Shown here piece after piece: positions 16,897 to 25,047 of a stretch of 40,069 nt of DNA. The stretch's first letter is position 1. The number at the start of each line of letters is the position of its first letter. Position numbers and translations under genes: made by a program. Source of the stretch: Verrucomicrobiota bacterium (GTDB taxonomy: Bacteria; Verrucomicrobiota; Verrucomicrobiia; Limisphaerales; JACDHS01); NCBI GenBank assembly GCA_013820875.1, contig JACDHS010000036.1:1-40069 (forward strand), in the 5' to 3' direction. The notes beneath the pieces are model-generated. The model saw only the letters and a program-made list of their open reading frames with translations. It did not search any database and had not been told where the DNA came from.

Positions 16897-17180
16897 CGTG
16901 CGCCAGCGATCAACCCTGGTAGCAGACGACGTGAGGAGGCTCTGACCTTTTTTTCGCGTGTATCTCCCAGTTTCAGTTGCGACATTCCTATCGCAAGCGG
17001 AGAGGACGAACAATATTTCCAACGTCTGGCGAGCCGAGAGGCAGCGTAGAGGTTCCAAAAAAGCGTCCTTGCAGTGGATTCAACGTAGAATAGCCAGGAA
17101 CGACTGCCAAACGATTCTCTCGAAGAAAATATCAGAGCCTCCTCACGTCGTCTGCTACGAGGGTTTGGCTCGCTGGCGCG
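16897..17180. mobile_element. MITE-like element with 27-bp perfect inverted ends
   Basis: Bases 16919-16945 and 17132-17158 are exact inverted copies, 27 bp each, containing CAGACGACGTGAGGAGG. Imperfect complementarity extends outward (CGCCAGCGA at 16901-16909 against TCGCTGGCG near 17170-17178), so each arm approaches 50 bp. The roughly 186-base interior holds no transposase. The length, the long inverted ends and the absence of coding content suggest a non-autonomous transposable element or a structured RNA. No target duplication was identified by eye. Confidence 0.65.
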
Positions 17181-17282
17181 TGTCATCAGACCCATTTAAT
17201 TCCAGAATTCTGGCCGGCGATTAGAGTTTATGAAAAATTGATTTCGTTGCGCTGAGGCAGGTGCAAGTATTCCGGCATTACC

Positions 17283-18260
17283 ATGCTGCGCCTGCTTAAT
17301 CTGTTTACGAATCTGTTTCCAGTCTGGGTTTTGCTGGGGGGTGTGCTCGCACTCTTTCAACCCATGTGGTTCACCTGGTTCAAAGGTCCGGCGATTATCT
17401 GGGGACTCGCCGTAATCATGTTGGGTATGGGCCTGACACTGACGGTGGATGATTTTAAGGGTGTCCTGAAAATTCCGCGCTGCGTTGTCATTGGAGTCTT
17501 GGCGCAGTTTTGTTTCATGCCACTGCTCGGATGGAGCATCGCGCACCTCTTCAAGCTGGAAACAGCTTTTGCCGTGGGCCTTATCCTGGTGGCATGTTGT
17601 CCCGGGGGGACGGCATCGAACGTGGTCGTTTACCTGGCCCGCGCGAATGTGGCTCTTTCAGTAATGATGACGATGTGTTCGACATTTGCGGCAGTCGCAT
17701 TGACGCCGCTGCTCACCAAATGGCTGGCAGGCAGTCTCGTGGCGGTGAATGGATGGGCGCTTTTTCTCGATACGGTCAAAATTGTAGTGGCTCCGGTTCT
17801 GATCGGATTGATGCTGAGTCACAGATTTCCGGGCACCGTAAAACGCATCCTGCCGCTGGCGCCGCTGGTCTCGGTTATTACGATTGCACTGATTTGCGCC
17901 AGCATCGTCGGGCAGAACGCAGAGAGGATTCGCGAGCACGCGGGCGTTCTGTTGCTCGCCATCTTTTGCCTGCACAGTCTTGGCTTTCTGTTGGGATATT
18001 CGTTTGCACGGTTTTTCGGTTATGATCGGATGATCCGGCGCACTATCTCAATCGAAGTTGGCATGCAGAACTCCGGATTAGGCGTGGCGCTGGCGCGGAA
18101 TTTTGCTGATCCATTGACCGCTGTTCCGAGCGCCATCTCGAGTGTGTTTCACTCTGTGATCGGCAGCATTCTAGCCGGCATTTGGCGCATCGGATCAACG
18201 TCGAGGATTTCACCAACAACGGAGGCCCGGATTGTGGAGGCGCCGGTTGGGAAAAACTGA
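17283..18260 (+). CDS. Bile acid:sodium symporter (BASS/SBF) family transporter
   Basis: A 325-residue integral inner-membrane protein with about nine or ten hydrophobic segments. BASS family signatures are clear: GMGLTLTVDDF (about residues 48-58), CCPGGTASNVVVYLARANVA (about 105-124) and EVGMQNSGLGVALA (about 257-270). The family moves organic anions, typically with sodium; bacterial members carry bile acids, pantoate or other carboxylates. The substrate here is unknown. The ATG at 17283 gives a normal N-terminus. It stands alone between the repeat-rich interval and the convergent lysine aminotransferase gene. Confidence 0.92.
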   Translation: MLRLLNLFTNLFPVWVLLGGVLALFQPMWFTWFKGPAIIWGLAVIMLGMGLTLTVDDFKGVLKIPRCVVIGVLAQFCFMPLLGWSIAHLFKLETAFAVGLILVACCPGGTASNVVVYLARANVALSVMMTMCSTFAAVALTPLLTKWLAGSLVAVNGWALFLDTVKIVVAPVLIGLMLSHRFPGTVKRILPLAPLVSVITIALICASIVGQNAERIREHAGVLLLAIFCLHSLGFLLGYSFARFFGYDRMIRRTISIEVGMQNSGLGVALARNFADPLTAVPSAISSVFHSVIGSILAGIWRIGSTSRISPTTEARIVEAPVGKN

Positions 18261-18287
18261 TTGGTGACCCTCCTGCGACTGAGGTAT

Positions 18288-18319
18288 ACAAAAAAGCCGC
18301 TCAATGATCCGAGCGGCTT
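18288..18319 (-). terminator. Rho-independent terminator of the lysine aminotransferase gene
   Basis: AAGCCGCTC (18294-18302) pairs with GAGCGGCTT (18311-18319) around an 8-base loop. On the minus strand the stem is followed by a run of six T, as an intrinsic terminator requires. It lies 22 bases beyond the minus-strand gene and also between converging genes. Confidence 0.85.
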
Positions 18320-18341
18320 CTGTGCGAAAAAATAAAAGAAA

Positions 18342-19721
18342 CTAACCGAGTCGGCGGCATTCGCCGTCCATCAGCTTCAAGGCTTCTTCGATGATATCAT
18401 CTTTGAGGTCGAGCACGGGACGGAGACGAATGGATTTTTCTCCGCAACGAACGACCAAAAGGCCCAGTTCGTAAGCACCGGTCCAGAATTGATCGCGCAT
18501 CTGGCGATTGGGAAGATCGAACGCGAGGAGCAGGCCGCGACCGCGCACGGCAGAAATCGTGTTGGGATGGTTTTTCGCCAGAGTCTCGATGCCTTTTTTC
18601 AGCAAGTCACCTTTAACGCGGGCATTTTCCACCAGTTTTTCCCCTTCAATGACGCGCAGGTTGTGGGTGGAGCGAACAAAGTCGGTGAAGTTGCCACCCC
18701 AGGTGGAGCTAATGCGGCTCGGCATACGGAAAACGTTATCTTTGACTTCGTCCAGGCGCGGGCCAGCGATAACCCCGCAGACTTGTGATTTTTTGCCGAA
18801 GCTCAACAGATCCGGCATCACGCCGAAATGTTCGCAGCACCAGTTTTTGCCGGTGATCCCCATGCCGGTCTGAACTTCATCAAAAATGAGCAGCACATCG
18901 TTTTCATCGGCGAGTGTGCGCAAAGTTTGAAACCATTCTTTGCGGAAATGGCGGTCGCCCCCTTCGCCCTGTATCGGTTCGATAATGATGGCGGCGACGT
19001 CGTCCTTTTTTGTCGCAAGCACTTCGCGGATTTGCGCTTCAGCTTTCTTTTCCTTGGCGATGACGTCGTCCGTTTGTTGCGGTTGGGACAGGGAAAAATC
19101 GATGAACGGGGTCGAGATGCGAGGCCAGTTAAATTTGGCAAAATACTCGATTTTTTTGGGATCGGTATTGGTGAGGCTCATGGTGTAGCCACTGCGCCCG
19201 TGGAATGCGCCTTCGAAATGAATAATTTCCGTGCCGCGTTCACCTTTTCCTGCGGCGATGTTTTTACGGACTTTCCAATCCATGGCTGCTTTGACGGCGT
19301 TTTCAACAGCAAGCGCTCCGCCTTCGATGAAGAAATAACGTTCGAGCGGTTTCAGGGGCATCACCCGCGCGAAGGTATCCACGAAGTTCGCATACTGGAC
19401 GGAATACATGTCTGCATTGGCGACTTTGATTTTCGCAGCACGCAGCAGTTCGGCTTCGACTTCCGGTTGTGTGAAGTAGGGATGATTGTAGCCAATCGGT
19501 TGGGATCCGTAAAATGTGTAGAGATCAATGAAGGAGCGTCCGGTCGGCATATCAACGAGGCGAGAGCCGTTGCTCTTTTCGATATCAATGACGATTTTGA
19601 AACCGTCCACCAGGATGTGTTTCTCCAATTCGCAAACGACAGCTTGTGCAGGAATGTTCATGTTCTTGGGGTTCAGAATGCCGCCATTGGCAGAGGCTTC
19701 GATTTGTTCAGTTGTGGGCAT
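18342..19721 (-). CDS. lat: L-lysine 6-transaminase
   Basis: A 459-residue class III PLP aminotransferase. L-lysine 6-transaminase moves the epsilon-amino group of lysine to 2-oxoglutarate, giving allysine (which cyclises to piperideine-6-carboxylate) and glutamate. The PLP-contact FDEVQTGMG (about 280-288) and the Schiff-base region SFGKKSQVCG (307-316, Lys310) match the LAT subgroup rather than the acetylornithine or GABA branches. GAFHGRSGYT (about 171-180) is also typical. It starts at an ATG with no clear ribosome-binding site. It is divergent from the histidine kinase gene, with 200 bases shared between them. It likely serves lysine breakdown or alpha-aminoadipate formation; no partner dehydrogenase is in the window. 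Confidence 0.9.
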   Translation of the reverse strand: MPTTEQIEASANGGILNPKNMNIPAQAVVCELEKHILVDGFKIVIDIEKSNGSRLVDMPTGRSFIDLYTFYGSQPIGYNHPYFTQPEVEAELLRAAKIKVANADMYSVQYANFVDTFARVMPLKPLERYFFIEGGALAVENAVKAAMDWKVRKNIAAGKGERGTEIIHFEGAFHGRSGYTMSLTNTDPKKIEYFAKFNWPRISTPFIDFSLSQPQQTDDVIAKEKKAEAQIREVLATKKDDVAAIIIEPIQGEGGDRHFRKEWFQTLRTLADENDVLLIFDEVQTGMGITGKNWCCEHFGVMPDLLSFGKKSQVCGVIAGPRLDEVKDNVFRMPSRISSTWGGNFTDFVRSTHNLRVIEGEKLVENARVKGDLLKKGIETLAKNHPNTISAVRGRGLLLAFDLPNRQMRDQFWTGAYELGLLVVRCGEKSIRLRPVLDLKDDIIEEALKLMDGECRRLG

Positions 19722-19905
19722 AGAGCAAAAAACTTAAGCTAATCAGTATCTGGCTGGAATGAAGCTATTCAAGGAAATACCCACATTCCACCACGCGCAG
19801 CGGCGTGAACTCATAGAAGAACATAGACGATTCAAAAAGCCGACGCGAAAATTTCCGAGATAAGAGTTCGTCTGATCGGCTCAACCATTTCTCCTGGAAA
19901 TCGGT

Positions 19906-19911
19906 TATACT
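19906..19911 (+). promoter_or_regulatory. Possible -10 box just before the histidine kinase gene
   Basis: TATACT lies 11 bases before the GTG start. No good -35 box is seen at the normal spacing. If used, the transcript would begin almost at the GTG, giving a leaderless mRNA. This is tentative. Confidence 0.22.
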
Positions 19912-19921
19912 ATTTAAAGTC

Positions 19922-20629
19922 GTGAACACAATAGAGCAACAATTGAGAGCGTTACTGGCGCGCGAACGTATCCGGGTCGAGGCAGGCAAAACTAAGATAG
20001 CGACAAAGATGCATGATGAAGTGAGTCAAAACCTTACGGTGCTCACCATGGAGTTGGCCCTGTTGCAGAGTCGCCTTTGCGAAGGGCATCCTGAAACAAC
20101 GACGCTTTCCACCCTATTGGAGCTTGTTGGCGGGGTGAACCGGGCCGTGCGGCAAATCACGAGCGAATTGCATCCTAAAATGTTGGATGAGTTCGGGTTG
20201 GCCGCAGCTTTGCAGTCTGAATGCCGCAGGATGAGAGAGGAACATGGTGCGAAGGTGGCACTGGAGACGGATGTTCCGGAGGTTCCATTGGCTTCAGCGG
20301 TTGCCATTGAGGTCTTTCGGCTTTTTCAGGAAATCACTTCTATTGTGGTGAGCCATGCTAAAACAAACGAGGTGGCGGTAGGTGTCCGAGTTGAGAGAAA
20401 CATCCTGCTCATTTCAGTCACTGCAAGCGGCAGAGGACTCAATGGCAATCAATTGAGGGATGCCTCATCCCTTGAAATGCTTGGTCTCTGCGAACGCGCC
20501 CATTGGATCGGAGGACGACTTGAGAGCCAGGACAGGTCCGATGGCGGTATGGCGGTAACTTTCCATTTACCCGTTCAGTTGGCGAAGGTCAAAACTTCAC
20601 CAACCCCTTCTCAATCGCGTAACGAATAA
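19922..20629 (+). CDS. NarL-type sensor histidine kinase homologue with degenerate ATP-binding domain
   Basis: A 235-residue soluble protein starting at GTG, with no sensor or membrane segment. The HisKA_3-like dimerisation region (about 14-92) contains KMHDEVSQ with His31 and SELHPKMLDEFGLAAAL. The HATPase-like domain (about 125-217) is poorly conserved: the N-box Asn position is Ile141 (QEITSIVVSHA), the G1-box Asp position is Ala168 (VTASGRG), and the GGT motif is GGM. Normal kinases of this family need these residues for Mg-ATP. It may therefore be an inactive kinase, a phosphatase or a scaffold. Its last 41 bases overlap the convergent response-regulator gene, the obvious partner candidate. 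Confidence 0.82.
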   Translation: MNTIEQQLRALLARERIRVEAGKTKIATKMHDEVSQNLTVLTMELALLQSRLCEGHPETTTLSTLLELVGGVNRAVRQITSELHPKMLDEFGLAAALQSECRRMREEHGAKVALETDVPEVPLASAVAIEVFRLFQEITSIVVSHAKTNEVAVGVRVERNILLISVTASGRGLNGNQLRDASSLEMLGLCERAHWIGGRLESQDRSDGGMAVTFHLPVQLAKVKTSPTPSQSRNE

Positions 20630-21227
20630 GTTGCCCGTTTGTTTTGAGGTCCATTTTTTTAAGAATTCTCGCCCGATACGTGCTGACCGTTTTAACACTG
20701 AGAGAAAGTAGTTTTGCAATTTCGGTAGAAGTCTTGCCGTGGCCGAGCATTGAAAGAACCTGGTGTTCGCGATCCGATAACTCTTCATGGGGCAATTTTT
20801 CAGCGGGGGCATTCAGAAAGGTGGCAAGCATCTGGGCGGTATTGTTGGTGACATGTTTGCCGCCAGCCAGGACGGTTTTTACTGCTTTCACCAGCTCAAG
20901 GTGAGTGCTTTCCTTGGCAATAAAACCGGCAGCGCCAGCTTTAAGCACGCGAACGGCAAACTCTTCCTCGCTGTAAGCGCTGAGGATCAGCACAGGCAGC
21001 TTTGGCCGCATCACTTTTAAATCATCCAAAATCACGAGGCCGCTGCGACCCGGCAGGTTGATATCCATGATGACGACATCCCAATCCGATAGGGCGACTT
21101 TCTCGAGAGCCTGTTCGGCACTGGCCGCTTCGTCCACAAACGCTTCCATCCCAAACTCCGCTTGCAGGATCTGCTTCAGGCCGCAACGGATCAATAAATG
21201 ATCATCAACAATAAGAATGCGCAGCAT
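20589..21227 (-). CDS. NarL/FixJ-family response regulator
   Basis: A 212-residue two-domain regulator. The receiver domain (1-120) has the acidic pair Asp8/Asp9, phosphoacceptor Asp55 (VIMDINLPG), Ser83 and Lys105 (GFIAKES). The C-terminal LuxR-type helix-turn-helix (about 145-208) reads LSDREHQVLSMLGHGKTSTE and later LSLSVKTVSTYRARILKKM. All key residues are present, so it should be phosphorylatable. The ATG at 21227 is preferred over an upstream start that would add ten residues. It faces the histidine kinase homologue, with 41 bases of 3' overlap. Kinase and regulator genes are normally in tandem, so antisense effects between them are possible. Confidence 0.93.
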   Translation of the reverse strand: MLRILIVDDHLLIRCGLKQILQAEFGMEAFVDEAASAEQALEKVALSDWDVVIMDINLPGRSGLVILDDLKVMRPKLPVLILSAYSEEEFAVRVLKAGAAGFIAKESTHLELVKAVKTVLAGGKHVTNNTAQMLATFLNAPAEKLPHEELSDREHQVLSMLGHGKTSTEIAKLLSLSVKTVSTYRARILKKMDLKTNGQLIRYAIEKGLVKF

Positions 21228-21411
21228 ATCATTTAGAACACTCAACGCGCAGAACACTGCTCGTGCAATTTTTGTTCATGGCATGGTCGCTCCACAATAC
21301 CGATTTGGCTAGTAATTCCCGTTCGTTGAGCGCTTTGTATCAACTGGTTATTCCCGCAAACAAGCTGAAAACGAGTTGCTTCCGTTAGGTGTTTCCAGTA
21401 GTAATCCCCAA

Positions 21412-24400
21412 ATGCGAAAGTTTCTGTTCTCAATATTCTGTGCGGTGATGAGCTTTCTTTTGGCGTTAACGCCATCCGCTCAAGCTCAAACTAAATCTGA
21501 CGCCGAGGCTTTGAAGAAGGCCAGGGATGCGGAAGAGGCGGCAAAAAAGGAAGCTGTCAAACGGGCGAAAGAAGCCGAAAAAGCGGCAAAAAAAGCACGC
21601 GACCAGGAAGAGGCTGCGCGCAAGGCGGAACGCCTCGCGGCAGAGCAGAAGGCCCGTGCGCGGGATGAAGCTTTAAGGCGGGCTCGCGCCGCTGCGGCAG
21701 CCGCCAAGACAAGCGAAAGCAAACAAGCTGGAAAGATCACAGCAGGAGCTGAAGAAGCTGCACGCAAAGCGCAACTCGCCGAACAGGAAGCGCACAAGGT
21801 CTCCGCCGTCGAATCCGATAAACGCACCAAGTCCGTCGAAGAAGCTCGCAAGTCAGCGGAAATCGCCCGGGAAGCTGCAAAGAACGCTGGGGTGCAAGAA
21901 GCCGCGCGTAAAGCGAAAGAGGCCGAAGAGGCCGCCAAACACGAAGCATCCGTTCGCAAAGCTCAGGAAAAAGAGGTGGCACAACGGGCCAGGGAAACGG
22001 CGGAACAGCTTCGTAAACTAAATCTACAACAGGAAGCAGAGCGTAAAACGAAAGAGGCGGAACTCGCCCGCAAAACGAAAGCGGAGAATGAAGCAGTAAA
22101 AAAAGCTCAAGCCGAGGAGGCTGTGCGTCAGGCTCGCGCTGAAGCAGAGGCGCGCAAAGCGAAAGTTGCCGAAGAAGCAGCTAGTCGCGAGGCCGCAAAG
22201 GAAGTCGCTCGTCTTGAAAAGCAAGAGGCAGCGGCCCGCGCCAAGTCCCAGGAAGAAGCAGCGCGCAAATTGAAGCAGGCGAATGCTCCAGTGCGTTCAA
22301 CGGAGCCATCTCAAATCTCGTCGGCGTCTAACGTCTCCTATGAAGGAGAAACTTTCCGTATTGTCAAAGTGACAAGAGAGGGTTCAGCCAGCGTTGTCGC
22401 GCCGGAAGCTGGGATTCCTGTCCCGGTAAAAAATAATGCCGCAGCGGACGCCAAAGCGAAGGCAGCAGCAGAAGCCGAGCTGGCCCGCCAGGCGAAGTTG
22501 GCCGAGTCCGCTCGTCGCGCTCAGGAAGAGGAAGCCAGACGCTTCAGAGCTGAAACTGCTCGCAGGGCAGCCGAAGCCGAAGCTGCCGCTAATCGCATTG
22601 CAGCACTCGAAGCCGCCCTTGTCGAAAAAGAAAAAGCTGCTGCGCGTCTTCAATCTGAGTATCAGCCGAAACAGACCGGAACTCTTGCCGCCGGCAGAGG
22701 TGTTAAAACCAGTATGCTCGCTCCACCTCAGCCGGAACCCATGCCGGCTCCGGCGCCTCTTGCTCCGCGGGAAGAATACAGTCTTGAGGAACGAAATGCT
22801 GCTAACCAACTACGTGCGAAGCGCGAAGCTCTGAGAGACCCGGCACCAGTTTATGTAGCAGCACCTGTTGCGAGTATCTCGTCGCCAAGCCGTTCCGGCA
22901 GTAGCCAGGCTCGTTACTACGAAGAACTTTGGGAAAAGGAATTAGCCACTCGGGCTGGAAGCTCAAAACAGGTAGAGCCGACCTATGCAGGCTCGCCGGA
23001 CCGCCGCACCCAGGCCAGGTACTATGAGGAGCTATGGCGAAAAGAGCAGGAAGGCAAAGCCGCCAAAGCAGCTACTCAAACTGCAAGAAGTATCAATGCT
23101 GATGACGAAGCGGTATCCCGTGCGCAGCGTGTAGCAGAGCAAAAACGCATCAAGGAACAGGAAATCGCTCGCAAAGCAGCGCAGGCGGAATCAATCAAGC
23201 AGCAAAAGCTTCAGGCCGAGGCACTCGCCCAGTCAAGGAAGCCAGTTGTCGCCGCTCCACAAAGCACCTCGGCCGCAAAAGAAGCCGAACTGCGGGCAGA
23301 AAAAGCGCGTCTAAGTGCGTCCCTGGAAGCTAGTCGCAAGGCTCCAGAAGCTGAAACGTTCCGACCGGTTCAATTCGAAGCCTCGAAAGCAGCTGAACAG
23401 GAGGCGAGGAAAAGGGCGGAAGAAGACGTTCGAAAAGCTCGAGCCCAGGAAGATGCCGCTCGAAAAACTTTAGAACAAGCTGCAGCTAAAAAGGCCAAAG
23501 AAGAGCGTGCAGCCATGGCGCGTGCTGAAGAAGATGCCGCCAAAAAAGCCAGAGCAGAAGAAGTCGCCGCCCGTGCTGCTGAAAAGGAAGCCATTCAGCG
23601 CAGCAGGGAACAGCGTTCCACGGCCACTGCTCCTGCTGTGCAACTTCAGGCAGAGCCAGCGGAGAAGGAAAGTTTTTGGGCTCGTTTGCGCTCTGGGGGT
23701 GAAAAATCCAAAACGCCAGCCCCTGATGTTTCGGCGTTGCTTTCCGACGAAGAGCGTTCGGCACAAGATCGTGCTTTGGAAGCACTGCGCCAGAAACAAG
23801 CTGAGCTTGATGCGCAGGAAGCCCAGATCAAAAGCGGCATCGCCTCTCCATCGGTTTCAACTCCAGTTTTCCAGCCACAGGCAACACCTGCGCCACAGAC
23901 GATCGTGGTCGCTCCAGCCAGCAGCGCGGAAGAAGCCGCGAAGGAAGCGCGGGCGCTCGCTGCCTCCAATGCCGAATTGCAATCGCTCCGAAAGAAGCTG
24001 GCAAACGTCAGTGCTGAACACGACAAGGTCAAAACCGAAATCGAAACAGCTCAAAAGGAACTCTCCGCGCCAGGCGCCGCGAAATCGGTCGGCAAGAAGT
24101 TCGAAGTCATCGTGGATAATAATGATGCACGACTGGTGGGTACGTGGGCTGAAGGAAAGACCGGCGGTTTTTATGGAAAAGATTACGCCTTCAAGGGAAA
24201 AGGAACCGGCGCTAATTACGCCGATTTCACCCCGAATTTTTCTGCCGCCGGCACCTACGAGATTTTTGAGTGGCATGTCGCCGGCGCCAATCGCGCGGCA
24301 GACGCACCTTACATTGTGAACTACGATGGAGGCAGTCAGGTCGTTTCTGTGAATCAACAGCTTAATGGCGGCAAATGGAATTCGATCGGAACGTTTGCCT

Positions 24401-24999
24401 TTGCCGCTGGCCAAAGCGGTAGCGTGCGAATCACCGACGGCATCGGCCTGCAGGGACAAATGGTGATGGCTGACGCGATCCGATTTGTTCTCGTTGGTGG
24501 GGGCGGTGAAACGGCTCAGGTTGATAATTCGGCTCGAGAAAGGGCAATCGAAGCTTTGCGCATCAAACAAGACGCGCTTTCTTCTGAAGAAACCCGGTTG
24601 AAGAGCCAGGTCCAAGCCGCACAAAAGCGCATTGCCACGCTGACACAAGCGTCCGAGCAACGGACGACTACTGTCTCGACCCTTCCGACCCAACCAGTGC
24701 CTTCAACAACGGCCATTGTAACCCCGGCTCAGTCCGAAGAGGACATTCAAGGCAGAGCGCAAGAAGCCTTGCGGCGGCAGGAAGCCGAATTGAATGCGGC
24801 CGCCGCACTCGCTCCAAAGCCGACGAGCAAGAAGTTGCTTTCGGTGAAAAACAGTCCTGAACCTGTCGTTCAAGAACCGACACGTCCACTCACAGGGAAA
24901 GAGCAAAAGCTGTCGGATCTCCTGCGTCGCTACAAAGCAGACGAAATTACTCCACGCGATTATCACCAGGAACGGGCCAAAATTCTTGCTGAACCGTAA
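21412..24999 (+). CDS. Secreted Ala/Lys/Glu-rich coiled-coil protein with golvesin-like and SHOCT domains
   Basis: A protein of 1195 residues from the ATG at 21412; an in-frame TTG at 21376 is rejected because it would precede the signal peptide. Residues 1-26 (MRKFLFSIFCAVMSFLLALT then PSAQAQ) are a signal peptide. Residues about 27-300, 340-440 and 555-780 are dense in A, K, E and R and predict long coiled coils, like TolA stalks. Two ARYYEELW motifs 35 residues apart lie near 499 and 534. Residues about 896-1033 resemble the golvesin C-terminal/xanthan-lyase beta domain (VIVDNNDARLVGTW and VMADAIRF). The last 35 residues look like a SHOCT domain. The function is unknown; a periplasmic or surface spacer is plausible. 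Confidence 0.82.
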   Translation: MRKFLFSIFCAVMSFLLALTPSAQAQTKSDAEALKKARDAEEAAKKEAVKRAKEAEKAAKKARDQEEAARKAERLAAEQKARARDEALRRARAAAAAAKTSESKQAGKITAGAEEAARKAQLAEQEAHKVSAVESDKRTKSVEEARKSAEIAREAAKNAGVQEAARKAKEAEEAAKHEASVRKAQEKEVAQRARETAEQLRKLNLQQEAERKTKEAELARKTKAENEAVKKAQAEEAVRQARAEAEARKAKVAEEAASREAAKEVARLEKQEAAARAKSQEEAARKLKQANAPVRSTEPSQISSASNVSYEGETFRIVKVTREGSASVVAPEAGIPVPVKNNAAADAKAKAAAEAELARQAKLAESARRAQEEEARRFRAETARRAAEAEAAANRIAALEAALVEKEKAAARLQSEYQPKQTGTLAAGRGVKTSMLAPPQPEPMPAPAPLAPREEYSLEERNAANQLRAKREALRDPAPVYVAAPVASISSPSRSGSSQARYYEELWEKELATRAGSSKQVEPTYAGSPDRRTQARYYEELWRKEQEGKAAKAATQTARSINADDEAVSRAQRVAEQKRIKEQEIARKAAQAESIKQQKLQAEALAQSRKPVVAAPQSTSAAKEAELRAEKARLSASLEASRKAPEAETFRPVQFEASKAAEQEARKRAEEDVRKARAQEDAARKTLEQAAAKKAKEERAAMARAEEDAAKKARAEEVAARAAEKEAIQRSREQRSTATAPAVQLQAEPAEKESFWARLRSGGEKSKTPAPDVSALLSDEERSAQDRALEALRQKQAELDAQEAQIKSGIASPSVSTPVFQPQATPAPQTIVVAPASSAEEAAKEARALAASNAELQSLRKKLANVSAEHDKVKTEIETAQKELSAPGAAKSVGKKFEVIVDNNDARLVGTWAEGKTGGFYGKDYAFKGKGTGANYADFTPNFSAAGTYEIFEWHVAGANRAADAPYIVNYDGGSQVVSVNQQLNGGKWNSIGTFAFAAGQSGSVRITDGIGLQGQMVMADAIRFVLVGGGGETAQVDNSARERAIEALRIKQDALSSEETRLKSQVQAAQKRIATLTQASEQRTTTVSTLPTQPVPSTTAIVTPAQSEEDIQGRAQEALRRQEAELNAAAALAPKPTSKKLLSVKNSPEPVVQEPTRPLTGKEQKLSDLLRRYKADEITPRDYHQERAKILAEP

Positions 25000-25018
25000 A
25001 CAAACTTTTGTTCGCAAA

Positions 25019-25047
25019 CCCGCCGATTCTCAATCGGCGGGTTTTTT
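25019..25047 (+). terminator. Strong rho-independent terminator
   Basis: A perfect 10-bp stem, CCCGCCGATT (25019-25028) with AATCGGCGGG (25032-25041), has a 3-base loop and is followed by six T. It ends the coiled-coil protein gene 19 bases after its stop codon and abuts the end of the convergent heptosyltransferase gene. Confidence 0.93.

Larger units (their letters stand above)
16236..17282. other. Gene-free interval with tandem array and MITE-like element
   Basis: More than 1 kb with no credible gene. The longest frames run through the degenerate 41-bp repeats and the inverted-repeat element and are low-complexity or unlike any protein I recognise. The two structured parts are listed separately; bases 16236-16402, 16773-16896 and 17181-17282 show nothing further that I can support. 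Confidence 0.6.

Noticed and set aside
16389-17195. Minus-strand frame of 268 codons
   Set aside because: It runs through the MITE-like element and the tandem array, and its product is a run of degenerate repeats with no recognisable domain.
18828-19742. Plus-strand frame opposite the lysine aminotransferase gene
   Set aside because: It is the complement of a well-conserved PLP enzyme, so it is taken as a shadow.
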